Shown piece after piece: positions 13,116 through 22,200 of a stretch of 64,000 nucleotides of DNA. The position numbers and the translations under genes are program-made. Position 1 is the stretch's first letter; each line of letters begins with the position of its first letter. Source of the stretch: Bradyrhizobium sp. CCBAU 53351 (lineage in GTDB: Bacteria > Pseudomonadota > Alphaproteobacteria > Rhizobiales > Xanthobacteraceae). The stretch covers positions 1,949,501 to 2,013,500 of the forward strand of contig NZ_CP030059.1 of the NCBI RefSeq assembly GCF_015291745.1, in the 5' to 3' direction. A model generated the notes under the pieces. It was not told the origin of the DNA, did not search any database, and saw only the letters and a list, made by a program, of their open reading frames with translations.

Positions 13116-13129
13116 TTGAGCTGCATCAA
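13116..13129 (-). promoter_or_regulatory. FixK2-like box upstream of the universal stress gene
   Basis: The sequence TTGAGCTGCATCAA fits the FixK2/FNR-type pattern TTGA-N6-TCAA. If centred at -41.5, transcription would start near 13080, leaving a leader of about 27 nt before the ATG at 13054 with its GGAGG. The divergent degP start is about 137 nt away. No binding data are available here. Confidence 0.6.
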
Positions 13130-13216
13130 ATGTGCGGAAACGATCTTCCGACTGGTGTCCGCTCGCATGTTCTTTGCCAAGATTTAATCGGACGGACGGG
13201 ACGTCGTAAGGTGACG

Positions 13217-13259
13217 ATGTCCATGTTGGATGCAAGGCGACAGCTTCCAACATGGACAT
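13217..13259 (+). repeat. Perfect 14-bp inverted repeat before degP
   Basis: ATGTCCATGTTGGA (13217-13230) and its exact reverse complement (13246-13259) flank a 15-nt spacer. The right arm ends 6 nt before the degP ATG at 13266 and contains the only Shine-Dalgarno-like GGA (13254-13256). In RNA it would form a hairpin hiding the start region. As DNA it could be an operator dyad. It does not resemble a CIRCE element. Confidence 0.75.
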
Positions 13260-13265
13260 TTCGAC

Positions 13266-14813
13266 ATGAACGATCGCGTCAATTCCGGCACCCCGACGTC
13301 CCGCAAGATCCTGAAGCCGCGCCGGCTCGCGCTGCTCGGCACCGTGGCCGCGCTCGGCGTGGCCGTGCTGGCGGCCTCTCCCGGCTCTTCAAAATTCGGC
13401 CCGAGCTCCTTCATTGCGCCGGCGGAGGCTGCGGAATCCGCCGCGACGCCGCCGGGCTTCGGTGATCTCGTCAGCAGGGTCAAGCCGGCCGTCATCTCGG
13501 TGCGGGTCAGGATCGACCAGGACAGCGACAAGAGCGCGATGCTGCAACAGAACCGGATGGACTCCGACGAGGGCTCGCCGTTCGACCAGTTTTCGCGGCA
13601 GTTCGGCTTCCGTTTCCCCGGCGGCCCGAACGGCATGCCGCGCCAGCGCCATCAGACGATGACAGGCGAAGGCTCCGGCTTCTTCATTTCCGCCGACGGC
13701 TATGCCGTGACCAACAACCACGTCGTCGACCACGCCACCTCGGTGCAGGTGACGTTGGACGACGGCACGAGCTACACCGCGAAGGTCGTCGGCACCGATC
13801 CGAAGACCGATCTCGCGCTGATCAAGGTGGACGGCAAGACGGACTTTCCGTTCGTCAGATTCTCCGACCAGAAGCCGCGCATCGGCGACTGGGTGGTCGC
13901 GGTCGGCAATCCCTTCGGTCTCGGCGGCACGGTGACCGCCGGCATCGTCTCGGCCAGCGGCCGCGACATCGGCAACGGTCCCTATGACGACTTCATCCAG
14001 ATCGACGCGCCCATCAACAAGGGCAATTCCGGCGGCCCGGCCTTCGACATGAGCGGCAACGTGATCGGCGTGAACACCGCGATCTTCTCGCCCTCCGGCG
14101 GCTCGGTCGGCATCGGTTTCGACATTCCGGCATCGACCGCCAAGCTCGTCGTTGCGCAGTTGAAGGACAAGGGCGCGGTGACCCGCGGTTGGCTCGGCGT
14201 GCAGGTCCAGCCGGTGACGTCGGAGATCGCCGACAGCCTCGGGCTGAAGGAAGCGCGCGGCGCCATCGTCGACACGCCGCAGGATGGCAGCCCGGCGGCG
14301 AAGGCCGGCATCGCGGCGGGTGACGTCATCACCGCCGTCAACGGCACCGCGATCAAGGACTCCCGCGACCTCGCCCGCACCATCGCCACGATTGCGCCGG
14401 GCAGTTCGGTGAAGCTCGACGTCTTCCGCAACGGCGGGACCAAGACACTGACGCTCGCTCTCGGCGAGTTGCCGAACGAGCGGCAGGCCAAGGCAAATGG
14501 CGGCGCCGACGGGGGCGTAGAGCAGCCGAGCGCCGGCACGCCCCGTCTCGGGCTCGGTCTGGCTCCGGCCGGTGACGTCCAGGGTGCCGGCCAGAAGGGC
14601 GTTGTCGTCACCGAAGTCGATCCGCAAGGACCGGCGGCGCAGCGCGGCATCCAGACCGGCGACGTCATCCTCAATGTCGGCGGCAAGGCCGTCGCCAATG
14701 TCGGCGACGTCCGCTCGGAGCTGGCGCAGGCCAAATCATCCGGCAAGCGCAGCGTGCTGTTGCAGGTCAGGAGCGCCGAGGCGACGAGGTTCGTCGCGGT
14801 GCCGCTCGCCTGA
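13266..14813 (+). CDS. degP: Periplasmic serine protease DegP/HtrA (Do family)
   Basis: A 515-residue envelope protease-chaperone. An N-terminal signal or anchor segment (about residues 20-38) precedes a trypsin-like domain with the triad His152 (NNHVVDH), Asp182 (TDLALIK) and Ser255 (GNSGGP). Two PDZ domains follow (about 285-375 and 420-510). An in-frame ATG at 13230 would add 12 residues but lies inside an inverted repeat, so 13266 is preferred. It degrades misfolded periplasmic proteins. A strong hairpin terminator follows at 14840. Confidence 0.95.
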   Translation: MNDRVNSGTPTSRKILKPRRLALLGTVAALGVAVLAASPGSSKFGPSSFIAPAEAAESAATPPGFGDLVSRVKPAVISVRVRIDQDSDKSAMLQQNRMDSDEGSPFDQFSRQFGFRFPGGPNGMPRQRHQTMTGEGSGFFISADGYAVTNNHVVDHATSVQVTLDDGTSYTAKVVGTDPKTDLALIKVDGKTDFPFVRFSDQKPRIGDWVVAVGNPFGLGGTVTAGIVSASGRDIGNGPYDDFIQIDAPINKGNSGGPAFDMSGNVIGVNTAIFSPSGGSVGIGFDIPASTAKLVVAQLKDKGAVTRGWLGVQVQPVTSEIADSLGLKEARGAIVDTPQDGSPAAKAGIAAGDVITAVNGTAIKDSRDLARTIATIAPGSSVKLDVFRNGGTKTLTLALGELPNERQAKANGGADGGVEQPSAGTPRLGLGLAPAGDVQGAGQKGVVVTEVDPQGPAAQRGIQTGDVILNVGGKAVANVGDVRSELAQAKSSGKRSVLLQVRSAEATRFVAVPLA

Positions 14814-14839
14814 GGCGACCCGTATCTTCCCAACAAGCC

Positions 14840-14870
14840 AAAGGGCGGCCCTCGGGCCGCCCTTTCCTTT
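14840..14870 (+). terminator. Intrinsic terminator after degP
   Basis: A perfect 12-bp stem (AAAGGGCGGCCC 14840-14851 with GGGCCGCCCTTT 14854-14865), a 2-nt loop and a T-rich tail (CCTTT). It lies 26 nt after the degP stop. Confidence 0.85.
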
Positions 14871-15084
14871 GCCCGCCAGGATGTACGGCAAGCGCGGATA
14901 ACATTCTCGTTAACGGCAGCGATGGTGACCCGGTTCATACGAAAAAGCCGCGTTCGGTCATCACAGTTCCGAGTCGTGGATATGCTCGGCGGCAACGAGG
15001 CAGTCGAGAGTTGCAAGCGTGGAACTTCGAACCCGCCGCCGTCTTGTGGAACTGGCCGGTGGTTCGCACTTGATCGGTGCCGAC

Positions 15085-15447
15085 ATGGATCGATTGAAGC
15101 TCTCGCTGAGGGGGGCGCTGCTTGCGGCGCCGTTCGTGCTCTGGGGTGGAAACGCGCTTGGTCGCGATGACGGCCGCTACGCGGACTCGCCCCTCAAGCC
15201 GTGGTTCGACAGCCTGCGCAGCCACCTCGGTCCGTGCTGCTCGGACGCCGACGGTTTTGCCGTCGCCGATCCCGACTGGGAGTCGCACAACGGGCACTAT
15301 CGCGTGCGGCTCGACGGGGAGTGGGTCGAGGTGCCCGATGAAGCCGTCATCACCGAGCCGAACCGCGCCGGCCGCACCATGGTGTGGCCGGTGAAGACGG
15401 CTTTCGGAGTCTCGATCCGCTGCTTCATGCCGGGCAGCATGATCTGA
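15085..15447 (+). CDS. Small exported protein of unknown function (120 aa)
   Basis: Begins MDRLKLSLRGALLAAPFVLW, a typical cleavable signal peptide. The mature part holds the motif GPCCSDADGF with paired cysteines and a third cysteine near the C-terminus (IRCFMPG). The frame is open 22 codons further upstream, but the signal peptide fixes this ATG. Proteins with the CCSxADG motif recur in Bradyrhizobium, with no known function. Probably periplasmic. Confidence 0.75.
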   Translation: MDRLKLSLRGALLAAPFVLWGGNALGRDDGRYADSPLKPWFDSLRSHLGPCCSDADGFAVADPDWESHNGHYRVRLDGEWVEVPDEAVITEPNRAGRTMVWPVKTAFGVSIRCFMPGSMI

Positions 15448-15459
15448 GACAGGTCAGCA

Positions 15460-15750
15460 TCAACGCGTGCTGGATTTGCGCTTCGACGATTTCCTGGCTG
15501 TCTTCTTCGTCGTCCGCTTCCTGGTCGTCTTCTTCTTGGACGTCTTCTTGCTGGCCTTCTTCGGGACCTTCTTGCCCTTCTTGCGCGCCTTCGACAGCCC
15601 GATCGCGATCGCCTGCTTGCGACTCTTCACGCGTCCGCCACGGCCTTTGCGGCCGCTCTTGGCCGTGCCCTTCTTGTAGCGGCGCATCTCGCTTTCGACA
15701 TCGCTGCCGGAGCTGCGTGAGTAGCGGCGCTTCTTTGCCTTGCGTGCCAT
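15460..15750 (-). CDS. Lys/Arg-rich DUF6496-type protein (96 aa)
   Basis: A very basic 96-residue protein. The N-terminal half (SDVESEMRRYKKGTAKSG...) matches DUF6496 as I remember it; the C-terminal half is a low-complexity Lys/Ser/Thr/Arg tail like histone H1 or AlgP. Nucleic-acid binding or DNA compaction under stress is plausible but unproven. The ATG at 15750 is preceded by GGGAGA. An EcfG-type promoter lies at 15774-15798. Confidence 0.8.
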   Translation of the reverse strand: MARKAKKRRYSRSSGSDVESEMRRYKKGTAKSGRKGRGGRVKSRKQAIAIGLSKARKKGKKVPKKASKKTSKKKTTRKRTTKKTARKSSKRKSSTR

Positions 15751-15773
15751 GCATGTTCTCCCTTGGCCGGAAG

Positions 15774-15798
15774 AACCGTTCGACACGGGCATGGTTCC
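15774..15798 (-). promoter_or_regulatory. EcfG-type promoter for the DUF6496 gene
   Basis: On the minus strand, GGAAC (15798-15794), a 16-nt spacer and GGTT (15777-15774). Transcription would start about 17 nt before the ATG at 15750. The match is to the general-stress pattern GGAAC-N16/17-[C/G]GTT. Confidence 0.6.
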
Positions 15799-15827
15799 GA
15801 AGAGCGCGCAACCTTCCAGGCGAAAGC

Positions 15828-16022
15828 CTAGAAGGAATTCGCCAGCTCGATCTCCGCTTCCAGCACCTGGATGCGCCGTGCGGCCTCGGTGGAGGACAGG
15901 TCGCGCGCATATTGTGCGGGCTGATAGGCCTCTTCGCTCAGCCGTTTCAGCCGCAGCGATTGCGCCCGCGTCATCTGCTGGGCAAGAAAGATCCTGGCGT
16001 CGTATTTACCTTGAACCTGCAT
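15828..16022 (-). CDS. DUF3072-type small protein (64 aa)
   Basis: A 64-residue protein whose core, MTRAQSLRLKRLSEEAYQP followed by DLSSTEAARRIQVLEAE, fits DUF3072: a short helical domain containing a SAP-like turn. The ATG is preceded by GGACGGAG. It is divergent from the 16084 gene. Function unknown; related proteins often occur with stress genes. Confidence 0.75.
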   Translation of the reverse strand: MQVQGKYDARIFLAQQMTRAQSLRLKRLSEEAYQPAQYARDLSSTEAARRIQVLEAEIELANSF

Positions 16023-16049
16023 CTGGCATCTCCGTCCTGAATTCGTGGC

Positions 16050-16078
16050 TTGACTATATGTTCTTATTTTGTTCTAAC
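16050..16078 (+). promoter_or_regulatory. Possible sigma70-type promoter of the 16084 gene
   Basis: TTGACT (16050-16055), a 17-nt spacer and TCTAAC (16073-16078), in a locally AT-rich stretch. The ATG follows only 5 nt later, so the transcript would be leaderless or nearly so. This agrees with the lack of a ribosome site before that gene. Confidence 0.35.
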
Positions 16079-16083
16079 AAGCC

Positions 16084-16359
16084 ATGGACAACAGAATTAA
16101 TGAAATTCGACGTAAAATCAGTGCCTTGAGGCTGGAGATGGCCGACGTCGAGGCGTCCGTGCGCGCTTCCGTCAACGGCGATCGCGATTGCACCGAACAG
16201 GCCCTGGCGCAGATGGATCTGCGCCGAAAGGTCAATTTGCTGATCGGGAAATGGAATGCCGCCGGCGGTCCCGATGTCCTGCCTGACGTCCGAGACCGCG
16301 TGCGCCTTCGTCTCGTGAAGACAGCCGGTATTCCCCAGCGCGCGAGCAGAGGGCGATGA
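16084..16359 (+). CDS. Hypothetical protein, helical (91 aa)
   Basis: A 91-residue soluble protein starting MDNRINEIRRKISALRLEMA, with predicted helical charged repeats. No Shine-Dalgarno is visible before the ATG; a possible promoter ends 5 nt upstream. It is followed after 19 nt by another short helical protein in the same direction. Not recognised as any named family. Confidence 0.6.
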   Translation: MDNRINEIRRKISALRLEMADVEASVRASVNGDRDCTEQALAQMDLRRKVNLLIGKWNAAGGPDVLPDVRDRVRLRLVKTAGIPQRASRGR

Positions 16360-16378
16360 AATCTTTGAGGGGGGCGCC

Positions 16379-16588
16379 GTGGATGAGGACCCGGACAGTT
16401 ACCGGATCTTGAGGTTGCGCGCCGAGATTCTCGAACTGGGCTCTGCCATCCGGCAGTTGCAGCGCGCGGGTCTTGATGATGCTGCGGCCCAACTTCTGAT
16501 CGGACGCAAACGGGCGCAGCTCGATCATCTCGTGAAGACGAATGCTGAGGGGCGCGGGCTCAATCTCGGAACGCGCCGGCCGCCATGA
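16379..16588 (+). CDS. Hypothetical protein, helical (69 aa)
   Basis: Uses a GTG start preceded by GAGGGGGG. The 69-residue sequence is predominantly helical (RILRLRAEILELGSAIRQLQ) and may form a coiled coil. It is probably co-transcribed with the gene 19 nt upstream, to which it is similar in style. A hairpin at 16634 ends this transcription unit. Function unknown. Confidence 0.6.
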   Translation: MDEDPDSYRILRLRAEILELGSAIRQLQRAGLDDAAAQLLIGRKRAQLDHLVKTNAEGRGLNLGTRRPP

Positions 16589-16633
16589 GCTGACGCCTGA
16601 CCATTTGGTGTTTGATTGCAGACTGAGACCAAG

Positions 16634-16663
16634 AAAAAGGCCCCGCGTCGCCGCGGGGCTTTT
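16634..16663. terminator. Hairpin between convergent small genes
   Basis: An 8-bp GC core stem (GCCCCGCG with CGCGGGGC) is extended by A-T pairs and flanked by A and T runs on the two sides. It could therefore end transcription from both the 16379 gene and the leftward 16932 gene. Confidence 0.75.
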
Positions 16664-16683
16664 GATGTCGTGCCGGCCTGGGC

Positions 16684-16932
16684 TCACTTGGTGTTGGTCA
16701 TGCCCTTGCTGGTCTTGTTCGTCATGGTGCCGCCCTGGTCGGAGCCGGGGCCCGAACCGCCCTGGCCGGAGGGATCGGCGCCCTTGGACGCCTTGGTGTT
16801 GGCGCCGGTGGTCTGCGACGACGACATCGACGATCCATGTTTCGCCTTGTGCGACTTGGCCTGTGCTGCGAGCGGCGCGGCGGCGAGACCGGTCGCCAGC
16901 ATTGCGGTGAGAACGAGCTTGGTCGTTGTCAT
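16684..16932 (-). CDS. Small exported Gly/Ser/Thr-rich protein (82 aa)
   Basis: Signal peptide MTTTKLVLTAMLATGLAAAP with cleavage likely after AQA, then about 60 mature residues rich in Lys, Ser, Gly and Thr, with TMTNKTSKGMTNT at the end. It resembles the 25811 gene in layout. An EcfG-type promoter at 16971-16995 is well placed. Likely a periplasmic stress-induced protein of unknown function. Confidence 0.72.
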   Translation of the reverse strand: MTTTKLVLTAMLATGLAAAPLAAQAKSHKAKHGSSMSSSQTTGANTKASKGADPSGQGGSGPGSDQGGTMTNKTSKGMTNTK

Positions 16933-16970
16933 GCGAGGGAACTCCCTGGGTTAAATTGACGCAGGCAGCC

Positions 16971-16995
16971 AACCGCCGTTGAGCGCAGGAGTTCC
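16971..16995 (-). promoter_or_regulatory. EcfG-type promoter for the 16932 gene
   Basis: Minus strand GGAAC (16995-16991), a 16-nt spacer, GGTT (16974-16971). Predicted transcription start near 16964, about 32 nt before the ATG. Confidence 0.55.
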
Positions 16996-17026
16996 CCGCA
17001 AAGCCTTCGGGCGCTTAGCGCACGCT

Positions 17027-17284
17027 TCAAGATTGCTTGTCCTCGGCGAGGATGAACACGACGCCGGTAAGTGTCGCGCCGATGGCGAAAGTCGTCACCA
17101 ATGTGAGAGCGAAGATGATCGCGGCTTGGTTTCCGCCGTGACTGAGCAGGCCGGCGACGGCCGGATTGCAGAGGATCAGCGCGAGACTGAAGGCGAGGCC
17201 GAGGGCTGCGCCCATCAAGGTATGCGTCATCAGCCTGATGAGGCCGGTCGCAGAGATCAAGTCCGACGACTTTTTTGCGCGCAT
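17027..17284 (-). CDS. Small inner-membrane protein, two helices (85 aa)
   Basis: Starts MRAKKSSDLISATGLIRLMT and carries two hydrophobic segments (about residues 20-42 and 52-80) ending in a short acidic tail. The frame is open 18 codons upstream but those codons overlap the promoter. A full-match EcfG-type promoter (GGAAC-N17-CGTT) lies at 17311-17336, which fixes the start. Function unknown; probably a stress-induced membrane protein. Confidence 0.72.
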   Translation of the reverse strand: MRAKKSSDLISATGLIRLMTHTLMGAALGLAFSLALILCNPAVAGLLSHGGNQAAIIFALTLVTTFAIGATLTGVVFILAEDKQS

Positions 17285-17310
17285 GGGAACAGCATCCCAA
17301 TTTGGCATGC

Positions 17311-17336
17311 AACGCGGGCGATAATTCGCTGGTTCC
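17311..17336 (-). promoter_or_regulatory. EcfG-type promoter for the 17284 gene
   Basis: Minus strand GGAAC (17336-17332), a 17-nt spacer, CGTT (17314-17311). It is one of the two exact consensus matches in the window. Transcription would start near 17304. Confidence 0.65.
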
Positions 17337-17425
17337 ATTTGAATGAAGGAATTGTCATCAACGGCTTCATCCGACGTTCATGCCGGGCTTGCGAGGATGA
17401 GCACCAGCAAAACGGGAACATCGAC

Positions 17426-17647
17426 ATGGGTAAGGTAGTCTTTCTTTACCGCTCGCTGGCCTATCGCAACGCGGCCGCGGACATTCTGCGCAAGGCGCGC
17501 AAGCTGCCGCGCGGGGCGGAGCGAAGCGCGGCTCGCCGCTATGCCAGGGCGCTACGCGATCTCGCCCAGACGGAAGCCTGGCTCGAGGGGCGGGTTGCGC
17601 GCGAACCGCGGACGATGCGACGCATGATGAGCGTGGCGTCCGGTTGA
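17426..17647 (+). CDS. Hypothetical basic protein (73 aa)
   Basis: A 73-residue, Arg/Ala-rich helical protein starting MGKVVFLYRSLAYRNAAADI. The frame continues upstream, but this ATG is the first that gives a clean N-terminus. The ribosome site is weak. Not recognised. It converges with the receiver-PAS-HWE kinase gene ending at 17738. Confidence 0.55.
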   Translation: MGKVVFLYRSLAYRNAAADILRKARKLPRGAERSAARRYARALRDLAQTEAWLEGRVAREPRTMRRMMSVASG

Positions 17648-17737
17648 TGCTTTTCCGCTCCGCCTGGATCGGAGCGGAAGCTCTCGGTTCTCGCCGGCTC
17701 TCGACGCGAGCCGGTCGCGATTTCGCTGGAAAACGCT

Positions 17738-19228
17738 CTAACCGGATGCGCGCTGCAATTCGGCGGAGCCGGCGTCCTCGAACTCGCCGGATGCGGGCGC
17801 CGCCGCCGTCTTGCGTGTCAACGGCACTTCGAGCCGGCACAACAGGCCTTCGGCTCGCCAATCGAACTTGGCCTGTCCACCAAGCTGGGACTCCACGCTC
17901 GCCAGCAGGCTCCGCGTGCCGAAGCCGCGCGATTTCGGAGTCATGACGAGCGGGCCGCCGGATTCCTCCCAGTTCAGCGTAAGCAATTGGTCCTCGACCT
18001 GCCAGCCGATCGTGAGCCGTCCCGACCTGGTCGAGAGGGCGCCGTACTTGGCCGAGTTGGTGAAGAGCTCATGGAGGGCGAGCGCCAGCGTCTGGGCCGT
18101 TGCCGGCAGTAACTGGACCTCCGGACCTGCCAGGATGATCTGGCCGCCGAGCGAATAGGGCGCCAGCTCCTCGTCGATCAGCCTGGAGAGCTCGGCACCC
18201 TGCCAGCTCGACAGCGACAGGATGGTGTGCACGCGCGCCAGCGCGTTGATGCGTCCCTCGACTGCGTTGACATAGGCCTTGACCTCGTCGGCCCGGGTAA
18301 GGCGCACGATCGACTGCGCCAGCGCCAGCGCGTTCTTGGCGCGATGATCGACCTCCCGCGCCAGCAGATTCTGCCGTTCCTCGGCACGCTTGCGTTCGGT
18401 GATGTCCACGGTGACGCCACTCACGCGCACGACGCGACCGCTATCGTCCACCGTCGCTGCCGCCGTGCCGACGCACCAGCGCACTTCTCCGTCGGGCCGC
18501 ATGATCCGGAATTCGGTCTCGTAGGCCCGCGTGCCCCTGTTGAACTCGGCGATCGCCTTGCGCAACTGGTCGACGTCATCGGGATGCAACAGCGCCTGAA
18601 CGTTGGCCGGGTTGACCTCGAAGCTCTCGGGGCTGACGCCGAAGATGCGATATTGCCCTTCGTCCCACATCCAGTCGCCGCTGATCCAGTCCCAATCCCA
18701 GGATCCCATCTTGCCGGCGGCGATCGCCATGCTGCGCCGCTGCTCGCTCTCGCGCAGCTTCGCCGTGGAGTTCTCCAGCTCCGCCGTGCGCGCGCGGACG
18801 CGATCCTCCAGCTCCTGGTTCAGCCGTTCGAGCTCGCGGGTCTTGCGGTAGAGTTCGGCGAACACCTTGATCTTGGCGCGCAGGACTTCCGGCACGACCG
18901 GGACCGGCACGTAGTCGACCGCGCCCATCTCGTAGCCGCGCAGCCGGTCGATGTCGCTGACCTGGATGGCGGAGATGAAGATCATCGCGGTCTTCTGGAA
19001 GCGCGGATGCTCGCGGATCATCGCGGCGAGCTCGAAGCCGTCGAGCTCGGGCATGCAGACGTCGACCAGGATCACCGCGATCTCGGTCTTGAGCAGCACC
19101 TCCAGCGCCTCGCGCCCCGACGAGGCGATCACGAGGTTCTCGCCGAGATCCTTCAAGATCACCTCATAGGCGAGCAGCTTGGCCGGCTGGTCGTCGACGA
19201 GGAGGATGTTGACCTTTTCGTGGTCCAT
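17738..19228 (-). CDS. Receiver-PAS-HWE (HRxxN) histidine kinase
   Basis: A 496-residue cytoplasmic signalling protein. The N-terminal receiver has phospho-acceptor Asp56 (VILVDVCMP), but the usual lysine is absent in the DYVPVPVVP stretch. A coiled coil (about 125-170), a PAS/PAC domain (about 175-285) and an HWE-type kinase core follow, with His295 in DHRAKNAL and the WEE element in [10 protein letters not shown]. HRxxN kinases feed the PhyR-EcfG stress pathway in other alphaproteobacteria. It starts 13 nt after the giant hybrid kinase stop, so both form one operon. The upstream kinase may signal to this receiver. Confidence 0.93.
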   Translation of the reverse strand: MDHEKVNILLVDDQPAKLLAYEVILKDLGENLVIASSGREALEVLLKTEIAVILVDVCMPELDGFELAAMIREHPRFQKTAMIFISAIQVSDIDRLRGYEMGAVDYVPVPVVPEVLRAKIKVFAELYRKTRELERLNQELEDRVRARTAELENSTAKLRESEQRRSMAIAAGKMGSWDWDWISGDWMWDEGQYRIFGVSPESFEVNPANVQALLHPDDVDQLRKAIAEFNRGTRAYETEFRIMRPDGEVRWCVGTAAATVDDSGRVVRVSGVTVDITERKRAEERQNLLAREVDHRAKNALALAQSIVRLTRADEVKAYVNAVEGRINALARVHTILSLSSWQGAELSRLIDEELAPYSLGGQIILAGPEVQLLPATAQTLALALHELFTNSAKYGALSTRSGRLTIGWQVEDQLLTLNWEESGGPLVMTPKSRGFGTRSLLASVESQLGGQAKFDWRAEGLLCRLEVPLTRKTAAAPASGEFEDAGSAELQRASG

Positions 19229-19241
19229 TCTCGGGTCCAAC

Positions 19242-22200
19242 TCAGCGGTGCAGCCACATGCGGATCGCAAGCAGCAATTGATCGGTGTTGACGGGTTTGG
19301 CGAGATAGTCGGACGCGCCGGCCTCCAGGCACTTCTCGCGGTCACCCTTCATCGCCTTGGCGGTCAGCGCGATGATCGGAAGACGGGCGAAGGCCGGGTT
19401 TTCGCGAATGACGCCGATGGTCTGATAGCCATCCATCTGCGGCATCATGATGTCCATCAGCACGATGGCGATTTCCGGATTGGATTCGACCAGCGTCACC
19501 GCCTCGCTGCCGGTCGTGGCCGTCAGCACTTTCATGCCGCGCCGTTCCAGCACGCTCGACAGCGCGAAGATGTTGCGGGCGTCGTCATCGACGAGCAAGG
19601 CGGTCTTGCCGATCAGGTCCTCGTCGGAACTGTTCAGCTTCTCCAGCATGCGCTGCTTCTCGACCGGAAGTTCCGTGATCACGCGATGCAGGAACAGTGC
19701 GGTCTCGTCGAGCAGCCGCTCCGGCGATTCCACGCCCTTGACCACGATGCTGCGTGCCATGGTGTGGAGTTCCGCGTCCTCCTCCGCCGAAAGCTCGCGG
19801 CCGGTGAAGACGACCACCGGAATGTTCGACAGCGCCTCGTCGTTGCGGATCTGGTCCAGCACCTCGAAGCCGCTCATGTCGGGCAGCCGGAGGTCGAGCA
19901 CCACGCAGTCGCAGGGCGCCTCGCGCAGCGTCGAGAGCGCACCGGCACCGGTGTCCGTCGTCACGATCTCGATGTCGTCGTGATGCAGCAGCTCGCGGAT
20001 CGAGAGCTGCTCGGCCTCGTTGTCCTCGACGATCAGGAGCCGCTTGCGCCTGGGACGTGCATATTCCTTGATCTGCGTCAGCGCGGCGGAAACGCCTTCG
20101 GTCGTCGTCGGCTTGTTGACGAAGGAGAAGGCGCCACGCGCCAGCGCATGCTGGCGGTCTTCGTCCAGCGTGATGATCTGCACGGGGATGTGGCGGGTCA
20201 GCGGATTGTGCTTGAGCTGGCTCAGCACGGTCCAGCCGAGCATGTCGGGCAGGAACACGTCGAGCGAGACGGCTCTCGGCTGGTATTGCTTGGCGAGCTC
20301 CAGCGCCTCCGCGCCGCGGGCGGCGACGAGCACCTTGAATCCCTTGTCGCGCGCGAGGTCGACCAGCACGCGCGCGTAATGCGGGTCATCCTCGACGATC
20401 AGGAGGATGCTGTCGCCGGGCTCGAGGTTGAGCCGGTCGTCGGGAAGCTGCTCGATGACGCGCTGCTCCGGCGCGGCCGTCTGGAGCGCCGGCGGCTGGT
20501 TATGCTGCTGCGGCGCTGGCGCCGCGCGCGGTGCCAGCGTCGGGCCGGAATATTTCAGCGGCAGGTAAAGAATGAAGGACGACCCCTTGCCGGGCGAGCT
20601 GCGCAGATGGATCTCGCCGCCAAGCAGGCTCGCCAGCTCGCGGCTGATGGCGAGGCCAAGGCCGGTGCCGCCGTATTTCCGGCTGGTGCCGGCGTCGGCC
20701 TGCTGGAACGCCTCGAAGATCAGCTTCTGCTTCTCCAGGGGAATGCCGATGCCGGTATCGGACACTTCGAACGCGATCACGGCCGGTGCGGAGTTCAGCA
20801 CCGGGTGATCCGTTCCCCAGCCGCCGAGCGCGCCGGCGACCTTGAGGCGGACCTCGCCCTCGGCGGTGAACTTGAAAGCGTTGGAGAGCAGGTTCTTCAG
20901 AACCTGCTGCAAGCGCTTGGAGTCGGTGACGATGCTGCGCGGCAGGTTCGGATCGATGTCGATCTTGAACGACAGATTGCGGTTGTCCGCCTCGTGCCGG
21001 AATGGACGCCCGACGGTATCGAGCAGGTTCGCGGTCAGGATTTCCTCGGCGTCGACCGTCACCGTGCCGGATTCGATCTTGGACAGGTCGAGAATGTCGC
21101 TGATCAGATTGAGCAGGTCGGTGCCGGCGCCGTGGATGGTGCGGGCGAATTCGACCTGCTTGGCCGAGAGGTTGCCGTCCGGATTGTCGGTGAGCTGCTG
21201 TCCCAGGATCAGGATCGAGTTCAGCGGTGTGCGCAGCTCGTGGCTCATATTGGCGAGGAATTCGGACTTGTACTTCGAGGTCAGCGCAAGCTCGGTCGCC
21301 TTTTCCTCCAGGGCGCGGCGGGCCTGCTCGATCTCCTGGTTCTTGCGTTCGACCTCGACGTTGCGCTCGGCGAGCTGCTGCGCCTTCTGCTCGAGCTGGT
21401 CGTTGGTCTGCTGCAATTCGCGCTGCTGGGTCTGCAGCTCGCCGGCGAGCTGCTGCGACTGCTTGAGCAGGCCTTCGGTCTGCATCGTCGCTTCGATCGA
21501 ATTGAGCACGATGCCGATGGAGTCGGTGAGCTGTTCCAGGAACGTCATCTGCGACGTCGTGAAGGAGACGAGCGAGGCGAGCTCGATCACGGCCTTGACC
21601 TGGCCCTCGAACAGCACCGGCAGCACGACGAGGTTCTTCGGTGCGACGCGGAACAGCGCCGAGTTGATCGGCACCACGTCGGGCGGAATGTCGGCGACCA
21701 CGCGCGGCCGCTTGTCGAGAGCGCATTGGCCGATCAGGCCGTCGCCGAACTGCAGCACGCGCTGATAGGGGTAGATGCCGTCGCTGGCGTAGGAGGCCAG
21801 CAGCAGGAGCTGCGGATTGTCCTCGTTCTCGACCTGGTAGATCACGCCGGTATGCGCATTCACCAGCGGCGACAGCTCGGTCAGCAGCAGCCGGCCGACC
21901 GTGGTGAGGTCGCGCTGGCCCTGGAGCATGTTGGTGAATTTGGCGAGGTTGGTCTTCAGCCAGTCCTGCTCGGTGTTCACGTCCGTCGTAAGACGGAGAT
22001 TCGTGATCATCGTGTTGATGTTGTCCTTCAGTTCGGCCATTTCGCCGCGCGCATCGACCTGAATCGAGCGCGTCAGGTCGCCCTTGGTCACGGCGGTCGC
22101 GACCTCGGCAATGGCGCGCACCTGCGAAGTCAGGTTGGCGGCGAGCAGGTTGACGTTACCAGTGAGGTCCTTCCAGGTGCCGGCCGCGCTCGGCACGTTG

